A DNA stretch of 58,504 nt. Origin: an uncultured Pelagibacteraceae bacterium (GTDB lineage Bacteria > Pseudomonadota > Alphaproteobacteria > Pelagibacterales > Pelagibacteraceae). Of this stretch, positions 1-9,161 are shown one piece after another (the first letter of the stretch is position 1; every line of letters begins with the position of its first letter). The DNA is taken from assembly GCA_902616165.1 (NCBI GenBank), contig CACMRS010000001.1, positions 48,001 through 106,504 on the forward strand, read 5' to 3'. The position numbers and the translations under genes were made by a program. The notes below the pieces were generated by a model. That model had not been told where the DNA came from and made no database searches. It saw only the letters and a list, made by a program, of their open reading frames with translations.

Positions 1-331
1 ACTTAATAATTTAATCGCAATAGTAGACAACAATAAAATTGGAGCTACGAATTTTACATCTAATTTTACAAGTGTAGAACCAATTGATAGAAAGTTTTTG
101 TCTTTTGGATGGAATGTAAAAAAATGTAATGGTCATTCTATTAAATCTATCTATAAACATTTAAATAGTTTTAAAAATGTAAATTTAACAAAACCAAGTG
201 TATTAATTTGTAATACTGTTAAAGGTAAAGGAATTAGTTTTTTAGAAAATGATCCCACATGGCATTCTAGAGGATTAAATGAAGATCAGAAAATTTTAGG
301 AATGAAAGAATTACTAAAAAATGAAAAATAA
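1..331 (+). CDS. Transketolase, N-terminal subunit (5' end outside window)
   Basis: The reading frame is open to the left edge (codons start at base 2), so only the last ~110 residues are present. They carry hallmarks of the thiamine-diphosphate-binding half of transketolase: a VDNN segment near the start and GKGISFLENDPTWHS near the end. The gene overlaps the next one, which encodes the complementary half, by 11 bases, so the enzyme is a split two-subunit form. Housekeeping transketolase is a single chain of about 650 residues. Split versions in surface-sugar loci probably transfer a two-carbon ketol unit in sugar-precursor synthesis. Location in an operon of sugar-nucleotide enzymes supports a dedicated role; the substrate is unknown. 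Confidence 0.88.
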   Translation, partial: LNNLIAIVDNNKIGATNFTSNFTSVEPIDRKFLSFGWNVKKCNGHSIKSIYKHLNSFKNVNLTKPSVLICNTVKGKGISFLENDPTWHSRGLNEDQKILGMKELLKNEK

Positions 332-1265
332 AAATTTAGAAAAGATGTTTTTGAGAGACTCTTTCATCTCAACATTGAGAGAAATTGCTAAAAAAGATAA
401 AAAAATAATTTTACTAACAAATGATCAAGGGGCTCCAGCATTGGATAAATATGTAGAAGAACTGCCAAGTCAATTTTATAATGCAGGCATATCAGAACAA
501 AATATTATTGCTACAGCTTCAGGTTTATCAATCGCTGGCTATAAACCTTATATATATAGTATTAATTCATTTATTATATATAGAACAATAGAGTATTTAA
601 AAATTGATCTATGTAGCATGAAGCAGCCAGTAAAAATTTTTGGAGTAGGGTCAGGATATTCATATCCTGAAGATGGTCCAACTCATCATTCAACTGAAGA
701 TATTGCTTTAACTCGTGTGATGGCTAACTTAGATATTTTTAATCCCTCAGATTCAATAATGACCTCAAAAATCGTTAAATTTGTTAATAAATCAAATAGT
801 CCAACTTTTGTAAGGTTAGATAGACAATATTGTGAAAATCAAAAATATAATAATTACAACATTGAGGATGGATTTAGGATTTGTAAGTTTTCAAATTCAA
901 AGGCAAATAATTGTATTATTAGTACAGGACATTTTTTGCAAAAGTTATACAAAATAATAAAAAATGAAAATAAAAAAATTCATTTGATCGATTTTTTTAG
1001 GTTAAAAAATTTTAATAATAAAAAAATTTTAGATGTAATTAAAAAATATAAGAATATTATTTCTTTTGAGGAACACTCTAAAAATTTTGGCTTAGGTTCA
1101 ATTATAAGTGAATTAATTACAGACAATCGGCTTAACTTAAATTTAGTTAGACACGGCTTAAGTGATGAACAGATTTTTTCTTATGGCTCAAGAGATCAGC
1201 TATTGCATCAAAATAAACTTGGTGATATCGAAATAAAAAAAAGCATATTAAAAAATTTTAGATAA
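321..1265 (+). CDS. Transketolase, C-terminal subunit
   Basis: This 314-residue protein matches the pyrimidine-binding plus C-terminal half of transketolase. The segment AGISEQNIIATASGLSIAG places the cofactor-activating Glu at residue 59. A GxGSGYSYPEDGPTHHS stretch around residues 110-126 and a C-terminal transketolase-type domain follow. It overlaps the N-terminal subunit gene by 11 bases and the next epimerase gene by 1 base, which indicates translational coupling. Together the two subunits should form a thiamine-diphosphate ketol transferase. A DXP-synthase-like or pyruvate-dehydrogenase-type activity cannot be excluded from sequence alone, but the short length and context favour the split transketolase group of polysaccharide clusters. 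Confidence 0.88.
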   Translation: MKNKNLEKMFLRDSFISTLREIAKKDKKIILLTNDQGAPALDKYVEELPSQFYNAGISEQNIIATASGLSIAGYKPYIYSINSFIIYRTIEYLKIDLCSMKQPVKIFGVGSGYSYPEDGPTHHSTEDIALTRVMANLDIFNPSDSIMTSKIVKFVNKSNSPTFVRLDRQYCENQKYNNYNIEDGFRICKFSNSKANNCIISTGHFLQKLYKIIKNENKKIHLIDFFRLKNFNNKKILDVIKKYKNIISFEEHSKNFGLGSIISELITDNRLNLNLVRHGLSDEQIFSYGSRDQLLHQNKLGDIEIKKSILKNFR

Positions 1266-2245
1266 TGAAAAAAAAATGTTTAGTTACTGGATCGACAGCT
1301 GTTTTGGGCTCAGCTTTCAAAGATTTATTAAGAACTAGCAATAATTCAGATTATATTGATGATTTAGACTATGTATTTATTGGTTCTAAAGATTGTGATT
1401 TAGTTAATAAAGGTGAAGTCTACAATTTTTTTGAGGAAAACAAATTTACTTATGTAATTCATTTAGCGGCTATTTCTGGTGGCTTAGGTTTGTCAGGTAA
1501 AAAATTTCAATCAACATTATTTTATAAGAATGTAAGTATGATGTTAAATATTCTTGAGGCCTCAAAAGATTTTAAAATAGAGAAATTATTATTAACTTTA
1601 TCAACAGGAATGTATTCTCCAGATTTAGATATGCCTTATAAGGAAAAAGACATACATTCAGGATCCGCGCACGATGGTTTATATGGATATTACTATGCAA
1701 AGAGAATGATGGAGCCAGCACTAAGAGCATATAGGGATCAATATGGGATGAATATAATTGGTTTAGTTCCAAATGGTATATTTGGCGAAAATGATAATTT
1801 TGATTTAAATGGTGCTCCACTTGTACCGGCACTGATTAGAAAATTTTATGATGCTAAAGAAAATAATAAAGATATCGAAGTTTGGGGAGATGGTTCTCCT
1901 CTAAGAGAATGGACTTATTCCAAAGACATGGCAAAAGCATTTTTATGGTGTTTTAAAAATTATAACTCAGAAAAAATTTTAAATGTTGGTTCAACAGAGG
2001 AGAATTCAGTTAAAGATATAACCTATCTAATTTCTGATATAATTGGATTTGATAAATCAAAAATAAAGTTTGATAAGACTAAACCAAAAGGAGTTTTAAA
2101 AAAATCTACCGATAATTCTGAATTTTTAAAGGTTTCAAATTTTCAATATACACCTTTCAAAGAAGGATTAAAAAAAACAATTGAATGGTTTAATTATAAT
2201 AGAAAAAATAATCCAGAAAAAATAAGGCTCTATTCAAAAGCTTAA
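1265..2245 (+). CDS. GDP-L-fucose synthase-like NAD(P)-dependent epimerase/reductase
   Basis: This is an extended short-chain dehydrogenase of 326 residues. It has a nucleotide-binding loop near the start (VTGSTAVLGSAF), a LAAISGG segment near residue 68, and a catalytic YxxxK (YYYAK) near residue 142. The later sequence LVPNGIFGENDNFD and the WGDGSPLREWTYSKDMA segment are typical of the GDP-fucose synthase (Fcl/WcaG) branch, which epimerises and reduces GDP-4-keto-6-deoxymannose. Its ATG overlaps the stop of the transketolase gene by one base and only one base separates it from the next gene. A related paralog lies at 4130-5065. No GDP-mannose dehydratase is visible, so the exact substrate is open. 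Confidence 0.8.
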   Translation: MKKKCLVTGSTAVLGSAFKDLLRTSNNSDYIDDLDYVFIGSKDCDLVNKGEVYNFFEENKFTYVIHLAAISGGLGLSGKKFQSTLFYKNVSMMLNILEASKDFKIEKLLLTLSTGMYSPDLDMPYKEKDIHSGSAHDGLYGYYYAKRMMEPALRAYRDQYGMNIIGLVPNGIFGENDNFDLNGAPLVPALIRKFYDAKENNKDIEVWGDGSPLREWTYSKDMAKAFLWCFKNYNSEKILNVGSTEENSVKDITYLISDIIGFDKSKIKFDKTKPKGVLKKSTDNSEFLKVSNFQYTPFKEGLKKTIEWFNYNRKNNPEKIRLYSKA

Positions 2246-2246
2246 A

Positions 2247-3239
2247 ATGAAATACAGAAAACTAGGAAGAGCTGACTTATTATGTTCAGTTATTGGCTTT
2301 GGATGTTGGGGTCTAGGTGGTGTAGCATATGGTCCAATTTCAGAAAATACTTCTAAAAAAGTTTTAGACAAATCTTTTGATAAAGGTTTAAATTTTTATG
2401 ATACTTCTGATTTATATGGCTTTGGTGATGATGGAAGGTCTGAAAAAATATTAGGGAGTGTTTTTAAAAAAAAAAGAGATAAGGTGATATTGGCATCAAA
2501 GTTTGGTTTATTGCCTCACGATGGATGGTTTATGCCAGAAAGATATAATCTTTCTTATTTAAATATTGCTTTAGAAAAATCTTTAAGAAGACTAAGTACA
2601 GACTACATTGATTTAATTCAGTTACATAGCCCTTCAATGGCTACATTAAAAAATAAAAATAAAATGTTAGAAATAATATCTTTCTTAAAAAAGAAAAAGA
2701 AAGAAGGAAAAATTAGATATTTTGGCGTGTCAGTAAGATCACCCAAAGATGCTTTATTTGTCGTAAAAAATTACAAAAGTTTTTACTCAATTCAAACCAA
2801 TTTTAATATTATAGATCAAAGAATAATAGAAAATAATTTAATTGAAAAATGTAATAAATTAAAAGTAGGAATTATAGCTAGAACACCATTAGTTTATGGG
2901 TATTTAACTGGCAAGATCAATGAACAAAAAAAATTGTTAGGAAAAGACCATAGAAAAAAATGGAATAAAAAACAGCTGAAGATATGGGCTAATGCTCCTA
3001 AAATTTTTGAAAAATTGATTAAGAATAAAAAAATGACAATAACACAATTTTGCTTATTATTTTGTACTTCATTTCAATCTGTAACTACTACAATACCAGG
3101 TATGATGAGTTTAAGACATGTAAATGAAAATCTACAGGCTGGGAAATTTAATAAATTAACAAAAAAAGAAACTGATGAAATTTTTGAACTTTATAAATCT
3201 CATTCATGGATTAATTTAACTAATAAAAAAAATGTATAA
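2247..3239 (+). CDS. Aldo/keto reductase
   Basis: This 330-residue protein has the aldo/keto reductase layout: MKYRKLGRADLLCSVIGFG at the start, catalytic Asp and Tyr in YDTSDLYGFG near residue 51, Lys in ILASKFG near residue 85, and His in DYIDLIQLHSP near residue 127. The family reduces carbonyls with NADPH in a TIM barrel. Placed between sugar epimerases and overlapping the next gene by 8 bases, it probably reduces a keto-sugar or sugar-derived aldehyde. The substrate cannot be told from sequence. Confidence 0.88.
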   Translation: MKYRKLGRADLLCSVIGFGCWGLGGVAYGPISENTSKKVLDKSFDKGLNFYDTSDLYGFGDDGRSEKILGSVFKKKRDKVILASKFGLLPHDGWFMPERYNLSYLNIALEKSLRRLSTDYIDLIQLHSPSMATLKNKNKMLEIISFLKKKKKEGKIRYFGVSVRSPKDALFVVKNYKSFYSIQTNFNIIDQRIIENNLIEKCNKLKVGIIARTPLVYGYLTGKINEQKKLLGKDHRKKWNKKQLKIWANAPKIFEKLIKNKKMTITQFCLLFCTSFQSVTTTIPGMMSLRHVNENLQAGKFNKLTKKETDEIFELYKSHSWINLTNKKNV

Positions 3240-4140
3240 ACCAAAAAAAAATGATACGATCCTTTTTGGTTGCAGTGGTTTTTTCGGGCCAATAATTTTA
3301 GATCATTATCCGAATATCGTTGCAGCAGGTAGAACACCTCCACCTAAATTTATTAAAAATAAGTTTGTAAAGATTAAAGATATTAAAAATATAAATAAAA
3401 TAAGAAATTTTAATTATAAAAATGTAATTTTTTTAATAGGAAACTCACATCATTCAGATCTTAACTCAAATAATTTAGAAAAAGCTCTGAGTTATAATTT
3501 TTATCCTTTTAAAAATTGTATTGAATTTTTTATAAAAAAAAAGGTAAAAAGAGTAATTATTTTTTCTGGAGCTTTAATATATGGAAAAAAAAATTTGAAG
3601 TTGCCAGTAAATGAAAATCAAAAAATTGATGGTTTTCAAAATAATTATTTATTTAGTAAGTATCTTTCAGAACAGATTGCTGAATTTTATAGAAAAAAGA
3701 TTAATATTATAAATGTAAGATTAAGTAATATATATGGACCAACTTTTTTAAAAAGACCAGATTTAATTCAAGAAATACTTAATCAAATAATTATTCAAAA
3801 TAAAAAACAAATCTTTATAAAAAGTTTTAAACCAAAAAGAGATTTTATTTATGCTACAGATGCAGCACATGCTGTTGTTAAATTACTTAAAACTAATTAT
3901 TCAGGTAATATCAACTTAGGTTCTGGCAAGATGAATTCTATTAAAAAAGTTTGTGACATAATCACAAAATATACAGGTGTAAAGATTAAGTCTAAAAATA
4001 AAAAAGTTGGAGGTCAAATGAAGTTTGTATTTAATAATAATAGATTAAAACAAATAACAAATTGGAAACCTAAATATTCTTTAGAAAGAGGAATAAAACT
4101 AACTATTGATAAAATGCTTGAAACTAAAAATGAAAATTAA
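3232..4140 (+). CDS. NAD-dependent epimerase/dehydratase family protein
   Basis: This is an extended SDR of 302 residues with an N-terminal nucleotide-binding loop (FGCSGFFGPIIL), IIFSGALIYG before the active site, and a YxxxK (YLFSK) near residue 139. INLGSGKMNSIKKVCDIIT near residue 225 and the closing WKPKYSLERGI segment are typical of sugar-nucleotide epimerases and reductases. It overlaps the gene before it by 8 bases and the one after by 11. The substrate is unknown; a nucleotide-linked hexose is the reasonable inference. Confidence 0.8.
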   Translation: MYKPKKNDTILFGCSGFFGPIILDHYPNIVAAGRTPPPKFIKNKFVKIKDIKNINKIRNFNYKNVIFLIGNSHHSDLNSNNLEKALSYNFYPFKNCIEFFIKKKVKRVIIFSGALIYGKKNLKLPVNENQKIDGFQNNYLFSKYLSEQIAEFYRKKINIINVRLSNIYGPTFLKRPDLIQEILNQIIIQNKKQIFIKSFKPKRDFIYATDAAHAVVKLLKTNYSGNINLGSGKMNSIKKVCDIITKYTGVKIKSKNKKVGGQMKFVFNNNRLKQITNWKPKYSLERGIKLTIDKMLETKNEN

Positions 4141-5065
4141 AAATAAGAAAATATTGATATTAGGACATAGGGGATTTTTTGGATCAAGCCTTTTAAAAAA
4201 ACTCATGTTAGAAAACTACAACGTTTGTAAATTATCTGATAAATCAAACCTGCATAATTTTGAAAAATCGCTTAAGGAAATTAAAAAGTTAAAACCAAAT
4301 ATTATAATTAATTGTGCCGGTAAGGTGGGTGGCTTAAATTATAATATTACAAAAAAAACAGAGATTTTTTACTGTAATATTAAAATTTTGATAAATATTT
4401 TAGAAATTTCCTCAATACTTAACATTAAGAGAATAATTAATATTGGATCTTCTTGTAGTTACCCAAAAAAATTGAAATCTAAAAAATTATCTGAAAAGTC
4501 TTTATTTCAAGGAGAGTTACATGAAACGGTTGAACCGTATGGTTTTTGGAAATTAGCAAGTATAGTGGGATCAAGAGCATATTATCATAATAAAAAAATT
4601 ATATCGCAAAACATTGTTTTCCCAAGCCTTTTTGGACCTGGCGATAAGTTTGATGTAAAAAACTCTCATGTAATATCTTCTTTGATTAAAAAGTTTTATC
4701 AAGCAAAAAAAAATAGAATAAATAAAGTTATTTTATGGGGCAATGGAAAACCTCAAAGAGAATTTATGTATATAGATGATGCTGTAATGGGAATAAAAAA
4801 AGTTTTGAGTAAATATAAATCCATTGAACCAATAAATTTGGGTCAGGGTAAAGGTTATACCATAAAAGAAATAGCAATATATTTAAAAAAGATATTTAAT
4901 TATAATGGAAGAATTATTTGGGATAAAAAAATGCCTAATGGAGCCATGTCAAAAATTTTAGATGTTAAGAAACAAGATAAATTATTAAAATGGAGACCAA
5001 AAATTTCATTAGAAAATGGGTTAAGCAAAACAGTAGATTGGTATTTAAAAAATGATAACAGTTAA
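4130..5065 (+). CDS. GDP-L-fucose synthase-like epimerase/reductase (second copy)
   Basis: I place the start at the ATG at 4130, giving MKIKNKKILILGHRGFFG with the Rossmann loop at the usual distance from the N-terminus. An upstream ATG at 4106 would add eight residues with no family match. The protein (311 residues) has NCAGKVGGLNYN, a GSSCSYP segment, and YxxxK (YGFWK). NIVFPSLFGPGDKFD and WGNGKPQREFMYIDDA resemble the GDP-fucose synthase branch and parallel the gene at 1265. Two related reductases in one operon suggest two steps on keto-deoxy sugars or two different products. Confidence 0.8.
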   Translation: MKIKNKKILILGHRGFFGSSLLKKLMLENYNVCKLSDKSNLHNFEKSLKEIKKLKPNIIINCAGKVGGLNYNITKKTEIFYCNIKILINILEISSILNIKRIINIGSSCSYPKKLKSKKLSEKSLFQGELHETVEPYGFWKLASIVGSRAYYHNKKIISQNIVFPSLFGPGDKFDVKNSHVISSLIKKFYQAKKNRINKVILWGNGKPQREFMYIDDAVMGIKKVLSKYKSIEPINLGQGKGYTIKEIAIYLKKIFNYNGRIIWDKKMPNGAMSKILDVKKQDKLLKWRPKISLENGLSKTVDWYLKNDNS

Positions 5066-6035
5066 AACACCTTATAGAATTTCACTTTTTGGTGGAGGAA
5101 CAGATTTTCCAGAGTGGTTTAATAATTATTCAAATGGTCAGGTTATAAGTGCAACCATCAATAAGTATTGTAATATTTCTCTCCGGTATCTTCCTCCGTT
5201 TTTTCCTCACAAGTACAGAATAATTTGGTCAAAAGTTGAAACAGTAAATTTTATAAAAAAAATAAAACATCCAGTTATAAATAAGGTTTTAGAATTTTAT
5301 AATGAAAAAGAGGGATTAGAAATAAGTCACCTTGGTGATTTACCTGCAAGAAGTGGTATAGGTTCTAGTTCATCATTTACTGTTGGATTGCTTGCAGGCT
5401 TAAATTTTTTACAAAAAAATAAAATTTCAAAAAATGAAATAATTAAAAGATCAATATTTGTTGAAAGAAAACTTCTAAATGAAAGTGGTGGATGGCAAGA
5501 TCAAGTAATAACAGCTTTAGGAGGTTTGAGGTATACTTCATTTAAAAATAAAAATAAATTTTTTTCAAAAAAAATTAATTTATCATTATCAAAACTAAAA
5601 AAGCTTGAAGATTCGTTAATACTTTTTTATTATGGAAAACCAAGAACATCTTCTAAAATACAAGTTGAACTTAAAAATAATTTTTCTAAAAAAAAAAAAG
5701 AATTTGAAAAAATACTGAAAATTACAGAAAGAGCAAAAAAAGTGTTATATAACAACAGGGAATTAGATGAAATTGGAGTATTATTGGATGAATCCTGGAG
5801 AATTAAAAAAAGTTTAACAGACAAAATTTCAAATAGAAAAGTAGACGAATTTTACGATTTTTCTAAATCCAAAGGAGCTATTGGTGGTAAACTTTTAGGT
5901 GCAGGAGGGAGTGGTTTTATGTTGTTTTATGTGAAAAAAAATAATAAAAAAAATTTTATTAAAAAAATAAGTAAATACCATCTTCATATACCATTTAGTT
6001 TTGAAGATAAGGGTGTACATATACAAGAAAGTTAA
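5052..6035 (+). CDS. GHMP-family sugar kinase (HddA-like)
   Basis: This 327-residue protein begins with TPYRISLFGGGTDFPEWF, the signature of D-glycero-D-manno-heptose 7-phosphate kinase and fucokinase-type GHMP kinases. The ATP-binding loop LPARSGIGSSSSF lies near residues 96-108, and the C-terminal GHMP motif GGKLLGAGGSGFMLFY near residues 277-292. It would phosphorylate the anomeric hydroxyl of a sugar or sugar phosphate on the way to a nucleotide sugar. The usual partners GmhA, GmhB and HddC are not in the window, so heptose is only one candidate. It overlaps its upstream neighbour by 14 bases. Confidence 0.85.
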   Translation: MITVKTPYRISLFGGGTDFPEWFNNYSNGQVISATINKYCNISLRYLPPFFPHKYRIIWSKVETVNFIKKIKHPVINKVLEFYNEKEGLEISHLGDLPARSGIGSSSSFTVGLLAGLNFLQKNKISKNEIIKRSIFVERKLLNESGGWQDQVITALGGLRYTSFKNKNKFFSKKINLSLSKLKKLEDSLILFYYGKPRTSSKIQVELKNNFSKKKKEFEKILKITERAKKVLYNNRELDEIGVLLDESWRIKKSLTDKISNRKVDEFYDFSKSKGAIGGKLLGAGGSGFMLFYVKKNNKKNFIKKISKYHLHIPFSFEDKGVHIQES

Positions 6036-6036
6036 A

Positions 6037-7215
6037 ATGAAATATCCATTAATGAAAAACAACATATTAAAAAATGATATTGATGTTTTAATAAAGTTTT
6101 TAAAATCAAACAAAAAACTAATTTTAACAAATTCTAAAAAAGTTTTTCAGTTTGAAAAACTTTGGTCGAAATGGTTAGGTACTAAATATAGTATATTTGT
6201 GAACTCTGGTTCTTCAGCCAATCTATTATCTATACAAATTTTGAAAATTTTAAATCCTAAAGGTGGAAATATAATTATTCCAGGTTTTACATGGTCATCA
6301 GATGTAGCCAGTGTAATACATTGTGGATTTAAGCCAAAATTTGTTGATGTAAATTTAGAAAATCTTGCAATGAATGATGAAGAAGTATTTAAGGCAGTAG
6401 ACAAAAATACAAAAGCAATTTTTTTAACCCATGCCCAGGGATATAATGGTTTATCAGATAAAATTTTATCTTTGTGTAAGAAAAAAAATATTATGCTCAT
6501 AGAAGACGTATGCGAGTCTCATGGAGCCAAACATAAAAACCAGAAACTAGGTACATTTGGAAAAATATCAAATTTTTCATTCTATTACGCTCATCATATG
6601 AGCACAATTGAGGGTGGAATGATTTGCACAAATGACGAAAAAATATACGAAATGGCAAGATCATTAAGGTCTCACGGAATGTTAAGAGAAATAAAAAGTA
6701 AAAGTTATCAAAAAAAAATAATAAAAAAACACAAAGATTTAAATTCCCAATTTATTTTTTTGTATCCTGCATATAATGTAAGAAGTACTGAAATAAATGC
6801 TGTAATAGGTATTAATCAAATAAAAAGGTTAAATTCAAATATAGATAAAAGAAATAAAAATTGCAGATTATTCAACTCCTTGATTGATAATGAAATATTT
6901 TTTACAAATTTTGACATGAAGGGTATGAGTAATTACGCTTTTAACTTAATATTAAAAAAGAAAAATAATTTTGTTTTGTCAAAATTAATTAAAGCTTTAA
7001 ATAAAAATGGGATTGAGTTTAGGATGGGAAGTGCAGGTGGAGGAAATCAGCTTAGACAACCATATGTAAAAAATTTAAAACTAAAAATAAATCCTGCAAG
7101 TTTAAAAAATACAGACCACATTCATAAATATGGAATGTATATTGGAAACTATCCAGAACTTAAATCTAAAGACATAAAATATATATGCAAAATAATTAAC
7201 GAGTCTGTAAAATAA
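6037..7215 (+). CDS. DegT/DnrJ-fold PLP enzyme with His in place of the catalytic Lys (ColD/E1-like 3-dehydratase candidate)
   Basis: The ATG at 6037 lies one base after the preceding stop and gives 392 residues; an upstream ATG at 6001 would overlap the GHMP kinase gene. The fold matches sugar aminotransferases: FVNSGSSANLLS near residue 50, EDVCESHGA near residue 158. At the position where these aminotransferases have the PLP-linking Lys, this protein reads SFYYAHHMSTIEGGM, with His at residue 186. That His-for-Lys change is known in ColD (GDP-4-keto-6-deoxymannose 3-dehydratase) and E1/RfbH, which remove the C3 hydroxyl rather than transaminate. I infer a 3-dehydratase. The sugar and nucleotide are unknown. 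Confidence 0.75.
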   Translation: MKYPLMKNNILKNDIDVLIKFLKSNKKLILTNSKKVFQFEKLWSKWLGTKYSIFVNSGSSANLLSIQILKILNPKGGNIIIPGFTWSSDVASVIHCGFKPKFVDVNLENLAMNDEEVFKAVDKNTKAIFLTHAQGYNGLSDKILSLCKKKNIMLIEDVCESHGAKHKNQKLGTFGKISNFSFYYAHHMSTIEGGMICTNDEKIYEMARSLRSHGMLREIKSKSYQKKIIKKHKDLNSQFIFLYPAYNVRSTEINAVIGINQIKRLNSNIDKRNKNCRLFNSLIDNEIFFTNFDMKGMSNYAFNLILKKKNNFVLSKLIKALNKNGIEFRMGSAGGGNQLRQPYVKNLKLKINPASLKNTDHIHKYGMYIGNYPELKSKDIKYICKIINESVK

Positions 7216-8150
7216 TGGAAAAAATACTAATTACAGGTGGAGCAGGTTACATTGGATCGATTTTAGCGACTCATTTAATAAACAAAGGGTATGAAATTAC
7301 AATTTTTGATAATTTTCTTTATAATCAAACGAGCCTACTTGATATTTGTTATAAAAATAATCTTCATATTGTAAACGGTGATGTGAGGGATAATCATAAG
7401 ATTAATCCCGAAATTAAAAAAAGTGATATTATTATACCTTTAGCAGCTCTTGTAGGAGCGCCAATATGCAAAAAAGATCCTAAGGGCTCTGAAGATATAA
7501 ATAAAAATTCAATTTTTAATTTATTGGAAAATATCTCAAAAAATCAAACTATTATAATGCCAACAACCAATAGTGCTTATGGAGGTGGTCAAGGAGGTGT
7601 TGAATGTGATGAAAATAGTCCATTAAACCCAATATCGAAGTATGCTCTTGATAAAGTTGAAATTGAAAAAAAAATAATGGATAGAGAAAATACTATAAGT
7701 TTAAGATTAGCTACAGTTTTTGGAATGTCTCCAAGAATGAGATTTGACTTGCTTGTAAACGATTTTGTTAGAAGAGCTTATTTAGACAGATTTATAGTCC
7801 TTTTCGAAAGCCATTTTAAAAGAAATTATATTCATGTAAAAGATGTTGCTAATTGTTTTGAGCATTGTTTAGAAAATTTTTCACAAATGAAAACAAATAT
7901 CTATAATGTTGGATTATCAGATGCAAATTTATCTAAAAAAGAACTTTGTGAAAGAATAAAAAAATATAAACCAGATTTTGTAGTTCTTGAGTCAGAAATA
8001 GAAAAAGATATCGATCAAAGAAATTATGTAGTGTCAAATTCTAAAATTGAATCTACGGGCTTTAAACCAATGTATAATATTGATTTTGGTATAAAAGAGA
8101 TTTTGAAAGGTTGTGAGATTTTAAGTAAAAAACAATATAGTAATATCTAA
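7215..8150 (+). CDS. NAD-dependent sugar epimerase/dehydratase
   Basis: This is an extended SDR of 311 residues, beginning ILITGGAGYIGSILATHL. It has PLAALVGAPIC near residue 76, TTNSAYGGGQGG near residue 117, and YxxxK (YALDK) near residue 143. RLATVFGMSPRMRFD and RNYIHVKDVA are typical of UDP-glucose 4-epimerase-type enzymes. Its start overlaps the stop of the His-variant PLP enzyme by one base, so the two may act on the same intermediate. The substrate is undetermined. Confidence 0.82.
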   Translation: MEKILITGGAGYIGSILATHLINKGYEITIFDNFLYNQTSLLDICYKNNLHIVNGDVRDNHKINPEIKKSDIIIPLAALVGAPICKKDPKGSEDINKNSIFNLLENISKNQTIIMPTTNSAYGGGQGGVECDENSPLNPISKYALDKVEIEKKIMDRENTISLRLATVFGMSPRMRFDLLVNDFVRRAYLDRFIVLFESHFKRNYIHVKDVANCFEHCLENFSQMKTNIYNVGLSDANLSKKELCERIKKYKPDFVVLESEIEKDIDQRNYVVSNSKIESTGFKPMYNIDFGIKEILKGCEILSKKQYSNI

Positions 8151-8153
8151 TTG

Positions 8154-9161
8154 ATGGATGTTACTATTTTAATTCCGACTCTAAACAGAAGCTTTTTTGT
8201 CGATAAATTATTAACTTATTATGAAAAATTTAATTTTTTAGGAAAAATAATTATTATAGACAGCTCTTCACAAGAAGAACTAAATATTAATAAGTCAAGA
8301 ATTGAAAAATCGAAACTAAATATAACTCATTTACCACTAATAAGTGATGAGTTTTACGCCATGGCAAAAGGAATTGAATTTATTAGAACAGAATATGCAA
8401 TTCATTCTGGAGATGATGACTATTTTTCTGTATCTGGTATTAAAAAATTGATTAATTATTTAGATAAAAATAAAAATTTTATATCTGCAGGTGGAAAATC
8501 AATCACGGTAAGTTATGACAGTAATAGTAAAATTATTAAAGGATCTGCTTTTTATAATTTGCCAATTAAAAATCAGGTTGAGCCATTAGATAGGCTTAAA
8601 TCAATTAAAAGATTTGAACAGTTGCCTGTTTATGTGATTTATAGGTCAAGTATTATAAAAAAAATTTATCACAACCTTCATACAAATCAGGAGTTTAGTA
8701 TAAATTATAGAAGAAATTTTAATGAGTATTTATGGAGACTTTTGCCTCCAATTTTAGGTAAAGGTAAATTATTTAATAAAATTTTTTTTCTAGTGCGCTT
8801 TCAAACAGATCAGAAATATATAAGAAAAGAGTTATCAGAAATTAGAGATGACGGTTTTAATAAAATCTATAAAAAGTCTTTGAAAAATTTGAAAGCATTG
8901 TCTTCAGTAGAAAATAGAGGAAACAAAATATATGAAAATTCAAAAAAAATATTTAAATCATTTGTTGCTGGGCAGCTCCAATCTAATTGTTTTATACGGT
9001 TACAAAAAAAGCTTTATTTAATAAAATTTATATGTATTTATTTAATGAACAGGATTGGTAATAAAGGCAAAAAAATTCACAATTATTATACAGATAAAAA
9101 ATCATCTTATTACGAGGAAGAATTAGATTTTATTTTAAATTTATTAGTTAAAAAAAAATGA
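8154..9161 (+). CDS. Glycosyltransferase family 2
   Basis: The ATG at 8154 gives MDVTILIPTLNRSFFVDKLL, the usual GT-A start; a TTG three bases upstream is less likely. The protein is 335 residues. The nucleotide-sugar and metal-binding acidic cluster is HSGDDDYF at residues 84-91. The C-terminal half (to residue 335) is lysine-rich and has no recognised domain. It overlaps the following gene by 4 bases (ATGA). It likely transfers a sugar to a growing lipid-linked glycan on the cytoplasmic face. Donor and acceptor are unknown. Confidence 0.82.
   Translation: MDVTILIPTLNRSFFVDKLLTYYEKFNFLGKIIIIDSSSQEELNINKSRIEKSKLNITHLPLISDEFYAMAKGIEFIRTEYAIHSGDDDYFSVSGIKKLINYLDKNKNFISAGGKSITVSYDSNSKIIKGSAFYNLPIKNQVEPLDRLKSIKRFEQLPVYVIYRSSIIKKIYHNLHTNQEFSINYRRNFNEYLWRLLPPILGKGKLFNKIFFLVRFQTDQKYIRKELSEIRDDGFNKIYKKSLKNLKALSSVENRGNKIYENSKKIFKSFVAGQLQSNCFIRLQKKLYLIKFICIYLMNRIGNKGKKIHNYYTDKKSSYYEEELDFILNLLVKKK

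Noticed and set aside
1572-1832. Minus-strand reading frame inside the GDP-fucose-synthase-like gene
   Set aside because: It lies fully within a well-supported gene, has no motif, and is the type of antisense frame common in A/T-rich coding DNA. The same holds for similar frames at 5630-5824, 6147-6500, 14346-14570, 14634-14954, 22683-22967, 28450-28656, 37390-37683, 52079-52315 and 53254-53466.
4106-4129. Upstream ATG for the second GDP-fucose-synthase-like gene
   Set aside because: It would add eight residues with no family match and increase the overlap with the upstream gene to 35 bases; the ATG at 4130 puts the Rossmann loop at the normal place.
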